Part shown: piece after piece, positions 22,835-33,939 of the stretch
How the letters are laid out: each line of letters starts with the position of its first letter
Position numbering within the stretch: position 1 is the first letter of the stretch
Assembly (NCBI GenBank): GCA_030762175.1
Contig: CM060831.1
Location: 79,391,001 to 79,455,000, forward strand
DNA from: Metallyticus violacea
Taxonomy: Eukaryota > Arthropoda > Insecta > Mantodea > Metallyticidae
Direction of reading: 5' to 3'
Length of the DNA: 64,000 bases
Position numbers and translations under genes: made by a program
The notes under the pieces: model-generated
Seen by the model: the letters and a program-made list of their open reading frames with translations, nothing else
Database searches by the model: none
Told to the model about the DNA's origin: nothing

Positions 22835-23128
22835 TTTGGTTTATTTGCAGATGCTCTTTAACATCTCAGGTTATCGGCATTCCATTCAATTCAGGGCTTG
22901 AAATGGCCTACAAATTTTGCTCAGAGGCCTCTTTTTTCATACTTAGGTTCTTTATCGTGCCGTAAATGTATGACACGGTACCCACGGCTTTACTTCCCCT
23001 CTGAAGGAAGCCATACTTAAAATTTTTAAGCCTGAAAAAATTCACCAGTTCTGGCCGGGATCGAATCCGCAATCTTGTGTTTAGCAGGTAAGTATGGTTG
23101 CCACTTCACCACCAGGACCAACAAGGCT
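22835..23128 (-). mobile_element. tRNA-derived SINE, full length
   Basis: On the minus strand: GGTCCTGGTGGTGAAGTGGC (A box) near 23120, GATTCGATCCC (B box) near 23065, then the family body and a tail ending at GCAAATAAACC. Flanks AAGGCTATTGTTG and AAGGCTGTTGT look like a diverged target duplication. Confidence 0.9.
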
Positions 23129-23639
23129 GTTGTAACACATATAAATTTACATGAATTTTATCTCTCTCTTTTATATTTTAAAGTAGTACTTTGAAATCAG
23201 ATTTTATAAGTATAGAAAAATATATTATCAACCAAATATGATGATATAAGATGCTAAAAGCTTTAAATTTTTGTTGGCTGCCTTTAAGTCTTGTCTTTGT
23301 CCTCTGGTAATGGTACGATTCCTTCCATTTCATTTCCATTGGCCTGGATGAAGTAGGTTCTGGCAAATCAGGAGGTGGTTATTCTGAAGGGACTGTTGAT
23401 GATGGTGATGAAACATTAAAAACACTATATAGTCTTGGATTTTGTCAACTATCCACATTTCACTTTCAGTCATTTATATTTTGTTCACATAATTCGCTGA
23501 ATTTTGCATCCTAATATGTTAATATGCCTCTGAAATTAATCACTTCATTTCTGGAAGCTGACACCTGACACCTTTTTCATTTTAATGCAGTTTTTCACTT
23601 GTGATCATACCATTCAATAGGATTTAGTTCACAATGATA

Positions 23640-24240
23640 GACTGGCAAGCAAAGAACTTGTCACCCTATTGCCATTTCAGCAACAATGCATTTGCATAAC
23701 TCTGTTGAAAAACAAAAAATATTCATTTAACCATATCATATTCAAACAAGATTTCTTTCCAAGCAAGTTAACCAATGATGTCATTTTTCCTCCAAGAAGT
23801 AACAGACAAAAGTTCACTTGGGCCCTCAATTGCTGCTTGATGAGCACTTTTAACTTTGGTATCTCTCCACCCTTTGGTCACTGTATGACCAACATTTACC
23901 CATGATTCTTCTGTATGAACAACTGATTTCCCCTTGGCCCTAAACTTTTTGATGTCATTTAGATTTATCTGATATCGTCCCTTTCTATTAGTATGCATTG
24001 TTGCTCCTTCTTTCATATTCAAATCCCAAATCTTGTAGGAATTAATTCAAAGTGGCCCTTGAGAAATTTGGTAAGGTATCATCCTCACCAAAATTATATT
24101 CAATGTAGGTGGAATATTTTCAAACAAAGAGAGAACAATGCTACACCCCAACTTTGCTCTATTTCATCATATTTTGTTAACCTAGCATTTTTTTTCCTCT
24201 CCTGCCCATTTTGCTCTCTTTTTTTTATGGCATTCTGAGC
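23640..24240 (-). pseudogene. DDE transposase relic
   Basis: Minus-strand translation of 23768-24022 contains GKSVVHTEESWVNVGHTVTKGW, close to the conserved DETWVN.GHT segment (first catalytic Asp) of an insect transposase family of the Tc1/mariner-like DDE class. The expected D-E-T-W reads E-E-S-W, so the catalytic Asp is lost. Upstream fragments are frame-shifted, and no terminal repeats were found. Confidence 0.6.
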
Positions 24241-24342
24241 GGTCCTATCTTTTGTTTGTTTCTTATTCTATACACTACTGTTTCTGAATACTCAGTAGCC
24301 ATAGCTGTTTCTTTCACTGCCTTACTAATGCTCATTTTGCTG

Positions 24343-24386
24343 GAAATATAATCAAATACACTCATTAGTGTATTTGATTATATTTC
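24343..24386. repeat. Perfect 20-bp hairpin, 4-nt loop
   Basis: Arms 24343-24362 and 24367-24386 are exact reverse complements around CATT. It lies next to the DDE transposase relic but does not match any terminal repeat seen in the window. Confidence 0.9.
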
Positions 24387-24389
24387 TTA

Positions 24390-27300
24390 CTTTTAATTTA
24401 TCAACACATCGCCTATTTCTAGCTTCTCCCTCCAATAGCTAAATAAATAGCCTACACATTGCTTCATGTTCTAAACGTACACTAACTCCCTACCAACTGA
24501 CATTGCTACACCTCTAGCTCACACTGCCTGCCTGTCATTTGGTGTCTGCTAGCTTAATGATCTTTGTTTGTCAATAAACAATGAATGCAATAAGTTACAG
24601 GATTCTGGTTTCTTTTATAAACTGCCTCCAACCTTCCACTTTTTTTTTGGGGGGGGGGGGTGCTTGGTTGCCATTGTATATCCAATAACAAGAATTTTCT
24701 TGCTGTTTAACTTTTCTGCTGCACAAGTATAGAATTACCAGAAATATTTCATTTAAAAATTATAATATTCATCTTATTAAATAGATAAAATTCAAGAGTC
24801 AGGTATCGACACTCAAATTTATTCTAGCTTAGAAAAAATATTGGTGTTCTCTAATCATTAGTTTATTAGGTACTGCATGATAAGCATATAACCAGCAAAC
24901 ATCAAACTTTTATTGAAAATACATTCTATTTAGAAATTTGGTCCCATAGAAATCTATAAGGATATAGATATGATAGAGAAAAATGTTTTGCATAGGTTAA
25001 TGTACTCAGTACTGAAAATTATACTAACTCAACATTTACACCATATTATTAGCAACTTGGCAACAGCACAAGATTAGAAAAGGATGGAGTTAATGACATG
25101 TATGCATTAGAGAAAAACGGAGATAGCCCATTTACTTCCATACTGTCTTTTAAGTTTGAGACTATCTTTTGTTTGGCTGTTCAGTTCCTAAAGTTGTTCG
25201 AAGCACCTCTGTGATGCCTATATGGTTTAGCTCTCAGCTCTACTGTTGCATTGCACATGTGTGTTTCATTGAAAATTTTAGTTTTAAGAATAATCAGAAG
25301 TTACACAGAGTTTTGTCCAAAGAATAAGAACCCTAACTGCAATACCTTTCCTTGTCATATAATTCTGGGTGCAGAATCTTTACTCCTTACATTCCTTCAT
25401 TTCAGATAAATGAAAATACAATGTCTTACAGAAACCCTAGCTCACTTCCCAGCAGCCTGTCAGCAACTGACATATCCAGCAAATCTAGCAAAATTTGTAT
25501 GTGCAGCTGAAGGTACTTTGCCCTTCATAATTACCTTCTGCAAGAAAAAATAAGGCCAGATACTTTTCAGACAGAGCTTGGAAGTTGTTTGCTGTTGTTG
25601 CAAGTGATCTCATGTAAACTTTTTTACTACCTTGTACTACTCTTATGGCAGTGGCATAGTTTAAACAGAAATGCATAAATATATTTTATTAGCATTGGTA
25701 TTTAATATTATTAAAATCATTGGTAGATTATATAACATTCAGCATTTTAAATATCTTAGATGCATAAAAAATGTGCTGCAATAGAGGAAAATTTAAAAAT
25801 TGCCATTTTTAGGTAACCACAGAATAGTCATTTTATGTTTATTGCTTAAAATTTTTTGGTTTTCTGGTTCCCCTCCCTTTTTTTTTTCTTAAGATTATTA
25901 AAGTGATATCAAGTAATGAAGCCATGGGGCAGCTATAGAATGCAACATGTAAAGTTCTGTGGTTCTCCAACAAGTATCTATAAAATGAAGGTTATTTCCA
26001 AATGGAATGAAAATGTAAATTTGGTCAGTCTCATCCTTAATCATGTGCTACTATACTATCATATATGTATATTCACATTTTTAATGTTGACTAGAAAAAA
26101 TACATGCCTCATAAAGGCATGTACATTTTTAATAAGTTGAATTTTTTCACCATAAATGGTTTGTAAATACCCATATATGTCAACAAAAATTGCAAATATA
26201 CAGCTACGTTCAGGTTTCTGTGGTGGCACTTTGGAGACAGATTTCCCAAGAAAATTAAAAGTAAATGTTTCAGAACATATTGCTAATAAAATACTTTGCA
26301 TATGGAATAAAATATTTTTATTTTACTACTTTCTATACTTTTTCTCCATGCATGTATATGTAGCAATCAAATGTTAATATAACTGACATTTTATATTAAT
26401 GTAATTATTAATATTTATAAATTTTTTAAAATCAATCAAACAGAAACTTATAAATATCCTTTCAGGCATATGTGAAAACATATTTATTAATTGTAGTAAG
26501 TAATACAGTTTAAATGTCATATAATTTTTCATTTTGCTTAAGTGCAGCTGTAGATATTTCCTAAATATTCTGGTTGCACTAGACTTGGGGATTAATGTTT
26601 TGTAAGTATTGGTGTAAAGATGGATTTTCCCTCATAAACCAGCCTCATACTTGACAAACATTCCTCTACATGGGATTGTAAGGTGAAAATTTTATTTTAC
26701 TCCAAATAGATTGAAACATAACATGTGAAATGGTCAAGTACCAGGGCTTTGAAAACCAGAAACTAGAGGACAGATTATGAAAACATTCATATTAATTTTT
26801 TGAGAACTAATAACCATTATGCCTATCTGTTTTTGCATGTAATAGTGATTCAAAGGAGAATAAACCCTACTTTTATCTTAAAATTGATTTATTTTACAAA
26901 TACAATTCTCAATTTAAACAAAGCACATAGTTTTAAATGTACTATGTTTGTGTTGCTTGTCACACTGTTAGTAATTGTTCCCTTTTAGTGTCCATATATT
27001 TTGTCAGCTGTTTAAAGTATGATTGATGGATATAACTCAGTTGGCTGGTCTGTCCCTAATGGCTGAATTTTGCTTCCAATAATTTTAGAACTCTTTCATC
27101 TCAAATGGAAGCACAGCCAGGGAGCACAAGTGACAAAGATTATCACATACATGAGCAACCTTGCCCCACATTAGTAACATTGGGACTGTAATTAATCAGG
27201 AACTTGCATCAAAAATTAAAATGATTAAACAACTACTCTGTTTTATTTGTCAGTCTATTCTCCTGAATCTCCCATAGCTTTAATTTGCCGACTACTATTG

Positions 27301-27790
27301 TCTTTCAATTGGGATAAACTTTCTTCTACAAGAAACAGATTTTACAGAGAAGCAAAAGATGGTTTAGGTACTCGTATATCACTAAATTAGCAATTCATTT
27401 CTTCTGCTTGCTCAGTTAATTTACATACCTAACGGTGATATGAGCAAAACATATTTAACTCAAGAGCTTTTCAGAACTGAATAAAATAAGCCTTTAAGTC
27501 CCTTATTCGACAAACAGCTCCAGCTCAGGAATAGCCAAAGGGTTCCACTCTAGGTTGGCTATTTTCTAATTAGCATTAGCACAAGTCCATGTGGTTATTT
27601 TAGTTATGATAATTTGTCCAATACACTCACTTTGACTAGGAAGCATGCCCTTATTTTATACTGGTACTACATGTCATTATGCTATTTCTGTTTAAATGAA
27701 TTAAATATATTATGTAAATGGCTACTGTAGCAGATGGCAGAAATCGCTTTAAAATGATCTAACTCTTACGTGCTATAGTATCCTCTCTTT
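24390..27790. other. Intergenic, no clear feature
   Basis: About 3.4 kb of AT-rich sequence with a T8-G13 run at about 24642-24661. Short frames are present on both strands but none resembles a known family. Confidence 0.35.
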
Positions 27791-27794
27791 GTAG

Positions 27795-27944
27795 GAACCA
27801 GAAGTAATCACTCATCCCATCTCCCTTTTCAGCTCTGTTCGATCAGCAAAATGTCTAGATGAAAGCGTTCCCCTTGTTGATCATTCACTACATCCAAGTT
27901 TTCAGGAAAAAAATTTAAATGAGAATGCAGGAAGTGAATTTTGA
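27795..27944 (+). CDS. Candidate terminal exon, 49 codons, function unknown
   Basis: A strong acceptor (TCCTCTCTTTGTAG) is followed at once by an open frame of 49 codons ending in TGA at 27942-27944: it starts EPEVITHPISLFSSVRSAK and ends NENAGSEF. The frame opens in phase 0, the phase in which Rab30 exon 4 ends, so it could be an alternative Rab30 last exon. That product would lack the CC prenylation site. There is no known homology, the distance is 12 kb from exon 4, and it could be chance. Confidence 0.2.
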   Translation, partial: EPEVITHPISLFSSVRSAKCLDESVPLVDHSLHPSFQEKNLNENAGSEF

Positions 27945-29011
27945 GAGGTGACTGTAAATTAGCTCTTTATAATTTTCTTCTATCTTGTTGTCAAGGAACC
28001 ACAATTCACAACACTTTTAAATGATTCCCAAGCTGCAAGTTTGTTTGGAGTTAATTTTTCTTTAAAAAAAATATACATCAATTTTTTAATCTGAGGTCCA
28101 GTGAGCATTTCTTCTTTTAATTTTGCATCACTAAAACCAGGAAACATTCTTCCAGGGTTAGGTAAATAAATTGCCTGTAATTTTACACATAATTTACATG
28201 TAAAGTATGTAATGTAGAAAAATTCCAATTTATTGATTTTGACAATCTAAACATCAATTACCCCATTCCTTTTAAGTTTATTAATGTTCTGACATATTAA
28301 AGTGCTTCCCAACTCATTGATGATAGTCACTTACCACATAACATTTTGAACATTAAATGAGTTAATAATAATGTAGAACAGTAGAAATAATATTTTCTTT
28401 AAACTGTTATACTATAAAAAGACCTTTATTATTTATTTGTTTTGAAATAAATTCACATACTATATTCTTTGCAGCAAATTAGTGTTGTATTCTGATTTGT
28501 TTCTAATGAAAAAGAATATTTATCTTAACACAAAATGTTCCCATAGGAATTTGGTCTCTGTTGGATTTCAAAACTGATTCTTTTACGTAAATGTCACCTG
28601 AGCTTCAGCATTCTATGGTATTAAATTTAAAAAAATTAACAGAACACTAGACATTCACATTATCTAATCAATAATCACAACACCCTTGATTTTTCATTAA
28701 TAAACACCTTCTTCAATTTTTCAAAAGAAGAATGCTTTCTTTTAGCATTATTGACAAAAGACAAACTTGAAAATACCCTCTCCAGTTGTGCAGGTTAAGA
28801 TGGAATGTTCAGTAATTCATTGGCTAAATCTGCTAGTTTTGAATGGTATCTCAGCAAAGAAAGAACATTTTTGGGATGTAACATCCTTGCAGAAACCAAA
28901 TATTCTTGCTTTTTCTCAATACTGTTGAAAGCTGACAATATCTTCTGCTAAATTTTTTGAATGATTGAGTCGAATTTGTAACACTTACATCACTAATAGT
29001 TTAAAAAAGGA

Positions 29012-29048
29012 AAATTAAGTTTCTGGAGCTAATTGCTCCCATCTTCAG
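29012..29048 (-). ncRNA. Hammerhead-like motif, left arm
   Basis: Minus strand CTGAAGA (29048-29042), stem II GGGAGC / AGCTCC, AGAAAC, then CTTAATTT. The stem III / cleavage part has changed from GTC or GTT to ATT, so it is probably inactive. Confidence 0.5.
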
Positions 29049-29473
29049 TTACAGATCGACAGCCTTGTTCTTCCTGGTGGTTTGGTTTGTCTCTGGTGGC
29101 GGTAACTTCTGTATTAAGATGTCACTTGGCAGGATTTCAAAGTTGAAAATGTTACTTTTGTTCTTCCAGATATGTTAAATGTTTTCCCAGACTGTAAGTT
29201 CTGTTTTTCCTGTAATATTTTTAAGTAGGAACATAAAACAAAGACAGAAAGAAAAATCAGCAGTAGCTTGGCATTTTTGGAATGAAAAACATAATATTAA
29301 CAGGAATCCCAAACTATTTAAAAGTATTACAGGAAAAACAAAGCTTACAGTTTGGGAAAACATATTCGACTTTGAAATCCCATCAAGTGACATCTTAATA
29401 CAAAAGTTCATCTAAGCGTCACCAGAGACAAACTAAACCACCACGAAGAACAAGGCCGGCAGTCGATCTGGTA

Positions 29474-29513
29474 CTGAAGATAGGAGCAATGAGCTCCAGA
29501 AACTTAGTTTTCC
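29474..29513 (+). ncRNA. Hammerhead-like motif, right arm
   Basis: CTGAAGA (29474-29480), stem II GGAGC / GCTCC around a five-base loop, AGAAAC, CTTAGTT. The triplet is GTT. GG..A before the core pairs partly with TTCC after it. Confidence 0.55.
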
Positions 29514-30351
29514 TTTATTAAACTATTAGTGATGTAAGTGTTACAAATTCGACTCAATCATTCAAAAAACTTATATTAAATATCAGTGTTACAAAAGTCC
29601 ACCTTATTTAACTATTTAACTAATAGCTTCTGCATCTAATGTTTCCAATAAAAGCCTTCCATTTGAGCATGTTCTTCTTCAAGATTCTGTCCCTAGTATT
29701 GTGGATGAAGTACATTTGCTGCCAGATTGTATATATTTAGAGACTGTTTTCTCTGCTTCTCAGCATGACCATTGGGTATATGTAGGACCATCCACCATTC
29801 ATATTCTGCTCAGCAATACTACTTTTTGACTTCTGACAAGTATGGATGAACTGGCTCACAAGATCTTAAGAGTGCAGTTGATTCATTTATTTGTGAAAGA
29901 AATTTTTATTCAAATAAGAGTAATTTTATATATGCCGAAATTGTGTTCAGTTCATCATTAGCTGCCACTTTAAGCTTTGGTGTGATGTTATTTTTCAATG
30001 AAACACAGGCATCTCATTGAGACCACCAGCAGGTGCCACAGCAAGATCAACTCTAGAACCACCATTAGATAAAAGGCTGGTGCTCTGATTTGCATTTTTG
30101 AATGCTTTCAGCATCTGGTTTACTTTTGATGAGATGTTTGTTGGTAGCATGTCTTTAGCCAATACATTTGCAATTTTCAGTGTGAGAGTTATAAGCAGAA
30201 TGCCTTATGATTTCTGCCATGTTGCTCACATTATTGGAAGCAATACAGTATATAAACTAGAGATGCTAATTGGAACTAAAGTAATGTGAAGCTAATCATA
30301 TAATTAAAATCATTGTATGATTTAGTCAAAGTACACATTGTTATTGGCTCT

Positions 30352-30420
30352 ACTTATTTGTTTATGTGTAGAACATGTTTCAATAGCTCGTGAAACATGT
30401 TCTACATATAAACAAGTAAA
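30352..30420. repeat. Imperfect 30-bp hairpin in the hAT
   Basis: Arms around 30352-30382 and 30391-30420 pair with about two mismatches around ATAGCTCG. The arm ends TGAAACATGTTC recall the GAAACATGTC of the PLE hammerheads, but no CTGANGA is present. Confidence 0.7.
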
Positions 30421-32874
30421 AGTGTCCAATTCAACTCAATCACACAATAATCTTAATTATAGTACAGCATATATTTGTGTTATACCATGTTTTAACTATT
30501 TCAGATGTTTCCTTTACTACATTACATAATTTATTTCCTGTCTCTGACTCACCTGACAGATTGAAAGCCTCCAAAAATGTGCTGCTTGGTTTTCCAACAT
30601 TTTCATTTAGATTATGCACTATTATGACAAAATTCTTTATTGGATTTTTTTTTTGCCATTCATCAATGAGTAAAATTGAATCAGGATCCCAATCAATATG
30701 TGTTGTTGGGATTCTTCTTCATAAACATCATCAAGCAATGTGTTTGGTAGGTTGGACACAATTTCTGTAGCAAGTCCTTAATATGCTCGCTTTCCACAAC
30801 ACTAAATAGAATGTTGCAACCAATTGTGTAATTTTTTTTTATTATTTTATAAAGCACTCATCTTGTCAATGTAACTGCTTATTGTACATCCATATGAAGA
30901 GCTGAAGGCTAACAATGGAGTCCAAGTCAGCAAGGGACGTTGAACTGCATATGGCTGGTTTCTAGATCTATCTGTTCCAACAGTTTGTCCACCTCCACAG
31001 TATCTTTGACTGACATGTCTGATGTAGAACAGGAACGTACTGAAAATATTGCCTCTTGGATGCTGCTTCTATGAGCTTAACACTTCTTTTGCCGTGTTTT
31101 AAAGAATCACTTCACAGATTAAACATTTAGCACAGTTCAATATTTATTCAATTTGGAATCGAACACAGTGAAACATGCACTAATAATCTTAATTTTACTC
31201 TGAGTAAAATCTCATTTAATTGAAACCAGAAAGTGTTCTAATATTCTGACTCATAGAGATTATTTAGCACAGTTTTGATTTTCAACTTTCACATGAACAA
31301 AATTAAGTTCTGTGTATAATTATATTAATATTTGTTAGGATCTGCTGTCACTGAGTCTATTCAATTAAGGAGGCTTGTATTTATACTTCTCATTTCTCAG
31401 AAAGAATGTTCTGGATTGTTCTCTTCCTTGACACTTTAAATTTACATTTGATTGTGCAAGCTAATAGTAAAAACCCTTATTTACAAGGTTTTGGATTGTT
31501 TCGAAAATAGCTTGGGTTTCTCTTTCTTGTTTCTGAAAAGGAGGAAATATTTGGATCAACATCTGAGTCAGTGCAATATAGCAAGACTTGGTGACTCAAA
31601 TACTGTTTACAGCAGAATGCATCATTGATCGCCTCTCATTACACTTTTTATATATTATAGTTCACACACAACACTACATATCTATCACTATTATATCACT
31701 ATAAGGTTTTTACATATTTTACATTAATTACGCATTATTTACATGTATTTACTGTAATGTAAATAACCTTTTTTTTACATAATGGCCCAAACCTGCATTC
31801 TTCATAGATATTTGAAACCCTCACCTGTTTTGTCATAACCTTTCACAAAGTTCTTCATAAGCCTCTATTTAATATGTAAAGAAGGAAGAAATATAATTTA
31901 TGGATCAGCTAAAGATTTAAATTTTACATTATGTTGTCTGGGAGTGAATCTTCTCTCCTTCACCATCCCTTGGCGATGTAATGTTGTTGAGTATCACAGC
32001 TGCCCCAAAGGCACAGAAAACAATATTTAGTGAAGTTATGTTACATTCCAAATAGAAGATCAATAATTTTAAGATCCTCACAAATAATGCCAACAGTGGT
32101 TTTCATATTTAAAGACTTCAAGAATATGATACATGTTTTTGTAAGTTTTCTTCATTGCTACACAGGTGCTACAGGTATACAGGGAAGTGTAACAAAACGG
32201 TCTTCAGTCTAATTTTAGAAGCATCTATAAACAAGCACTACTCTTCAGCATTATGTGTAGTACCTGATTTTATCAATAGCCCATACATAACACCGATGTA
32301 CAAACTCCAGAATCTTTAACTGTAAAATGTGGTAATAAATCCTTATTTCTGTTTCTAAATGTTGAAATGTCAGTAGCTTTATCCAATAATTACCATTCCT
32401 TCAGACAGGATCCTGAATGGTCAGCAGTTTAGGTAAGTACAAATCATGTACCACGTTGTTGATTTCCACTTGTATTATTAAATGTGGCTTTTCTTCTTCC
32501 TCTTCAGGTGAAAATCATCCCTTGATAAAGATGACTGCATATCATCAGATGATATTTTGTCAAATTCTTATTTTTCTTGCCATGTAGAAGGTGGAATGGG
32601 AACAGGTAAATTTTCTCCATAAGGCATTGGTAAACAAAAAGAAATTAGGATTCTTTATTAGCACTTGAGTCAATTAGGATATCAAAAGGCTCACTTATTT
32701 TTTTTAAGAAATCCATTTACACTAATAAAGCAGAAATAACAGTCATCTTTGTGTTTTCTTCTTCTTCTTTCAACCATACCATTGGTACACTGAAAGGTAA
32801 GTGCTCTTTCTTGCCCTTGGCCAGTCTTGTATTACATCTTTTACAACACACATGGGGCACAAGACACAATCCTG

Positions 32875-33420
32875 GTGCCCGAGTCTGCAATTGAAATAAA
32901 ATGAATAGACGGTCTTAACAAGTTTAGAGATTTACCAACTCTGAAATTTATGAATAAACTCACCACATACATACAAAAAATATTATGACAATTTTTACAA
33001 CTAACCTGGATTTTACTCATTTTAACCTATTATTTTAAATTGAGCAAATTTTTATTTTGTGTTTGAATGTTTTGTTTTGTTTATTTCTTCTTGTCACACA
33101 GAACAACTTACTTTACTAACAAAACCTCAGCTCCAACTGAACAAAATAGACAGAATGCTTTGTTTTTATTGCCAGTTAGCCTCTTATTTTTCAAGACTTC
33201 AACATATTTGTTTATTCAGTTATACTAAGTGAAAAGACTTTGTATAACGGATTGGAAACCAAAAGCATGATATGTATATATGTGGTTATTGATAAAATAA
33301 ATGTTTGTTAAAGTGCTCAAAAACCTGGTGTGATGGTCAAAATCTGTTTACTTATTTGACTTGCAAATTTCTTACCTTTCATTCAGTTGAAATTCCCCAT
33401 CATCTTTCCAGACAGGATTT
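32875..33420. other. Intergenic, nothing recognised
   Basis: AT-rich sequence between the old gene-family relic and the second SINE family. No coding similarity or repeat seen. Confidence 0.35.
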
Positions 33421-33424
33421 TTTA

Positions 33425-33695
33425 ATAGTGTTTAACGCCTATTTTAACTACTGAGGCATTACAGGCAGTGGACACAGATGATACATCAGATGAAATGATA
33501 AATTATGGAGATTTTTTTAAAGGAAGGAAGCATTCCAGGCCTAAGTTTTAGGGTACCTCCTCAGTATTTGCCATTTATGGGGATTGAGGAAAATCTGGAA
33601 AAACCTGTCAGGAAAGACTGTCCTGGTGGGGATCAAACCCCAGACCTCATGCTCACAAGACCATACTTTAACAACCTCAACCACTCATGGCAATA
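33425..33695 (-). mobile_element. Second SINE family (tRNA-derived), copy 1
   Basis: On the minus strand the head carries an A-box-like TGGTTGAGG near 33685 and a B box GGTTTGATCCC (33640-33630). The rest (AGGCCTGGAATGCTTCCTTC ... GGCGTTAAAC) is shared with 52236-52440. It is unrelated in sequence to the first SINE family. Confidence 0.7.
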
Positions 33696-33939
33696 TCAGA
33701 CAGGATGCTGCAATGTTTCAGTTGCATTTGAAAACTGCTTGTCATGTATAATACCCCTTGTAAATGGCAGGACTATACAAAATTTGCATGCGATAGGTGT
33801 TACAAATCAATTTGCAAGCAGATAGTCTTCTTCTGCATAGTTTTTTTCAGTCACATATACAGTGACTATATCTAAGTTTAGGATATATTACCACTCCATT
33901 GTCAACAGCTTCGTAAGTACAATATTCACATATACAGTG

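Larger units (their letters stand above)
28953..29569. mobile_element. Inverted pair of Penelope-like 3' ends
   Basis: Arms of about 260-275 bp (28953-29229 and about 29300-29569) are near-perfect reverse complements. The right arm reads, on the plus strand, the end of a PLE endonuclease domain (EKSAVAWHFWNEKHNINRN, then TVWENIFDFEIPSSD), then a hammerhead-bearing terminus. The left arm reads the same on the minus strand. Inserted inside the hAT at 28153-31795. Confidence 0.85.
28145..31803 (-). mobile_element. hAT transposon, 3643 bp, intact ends and 8-bp target duplication
   Basis: Element 28153-31795. Target duplication CATTCTTC at 28145-28152 and 31796-31803. The ends are CAGGGTTAGG and, on the other strand, CAGGTTTGGG, a typical short hAT terminal repeat. 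Inside, the minus strand encodes a decayed transposase: its C-terminal dimerisation region lies at about 28690-28920 (PAQLERVFSSLSFVNNAKRK), and more N-terminal pieces at 29600-31100. The frame is broken many times, and a PLE inverted pair sits at 28953-29569. Removing the element and one duplication rejoins the host relic's reading frame, apart from one stop codon. Confidence 0.88.
27955..32870 (-). pseudogene. Relic of an uncharacterised repetitive arthropod gene family, split by a hAT
   Basis: Minus-strand fragments in the expected order: HKDDCYFCFISVNGFLKKNK near 32750, EINNVVHDLYLPKLL near 32470, a CFLCLW-type motif near 31985, LMKNFVKGYDKTGEGFKYL at about 31860-31810, then after a 3.6-kb gap MFPGFSDAKLKEEMLTGPQI near 28110 and NKLAAWESFKSVV near 28010. 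From memory these match a protein family found in many copies in arthropod and cnidarian genomes, with no function known to me. Several stops and frameshifts. The gap is exactly the hAT element at 28153-31795. Confidence 0.6.

Noticed and set aside
29175..29415. Two overlapping 78-residue frames on opposite strands
   Set aside because: They mirror each other because they lie in the inverted PLE arms; neither is an independent gene.
30352..30420. Hammerhead in the hairpin inside the hAT
   Set aside because: GAAACATGTTC resembles the 3' half, but there is no CTGANGA box or stem II.
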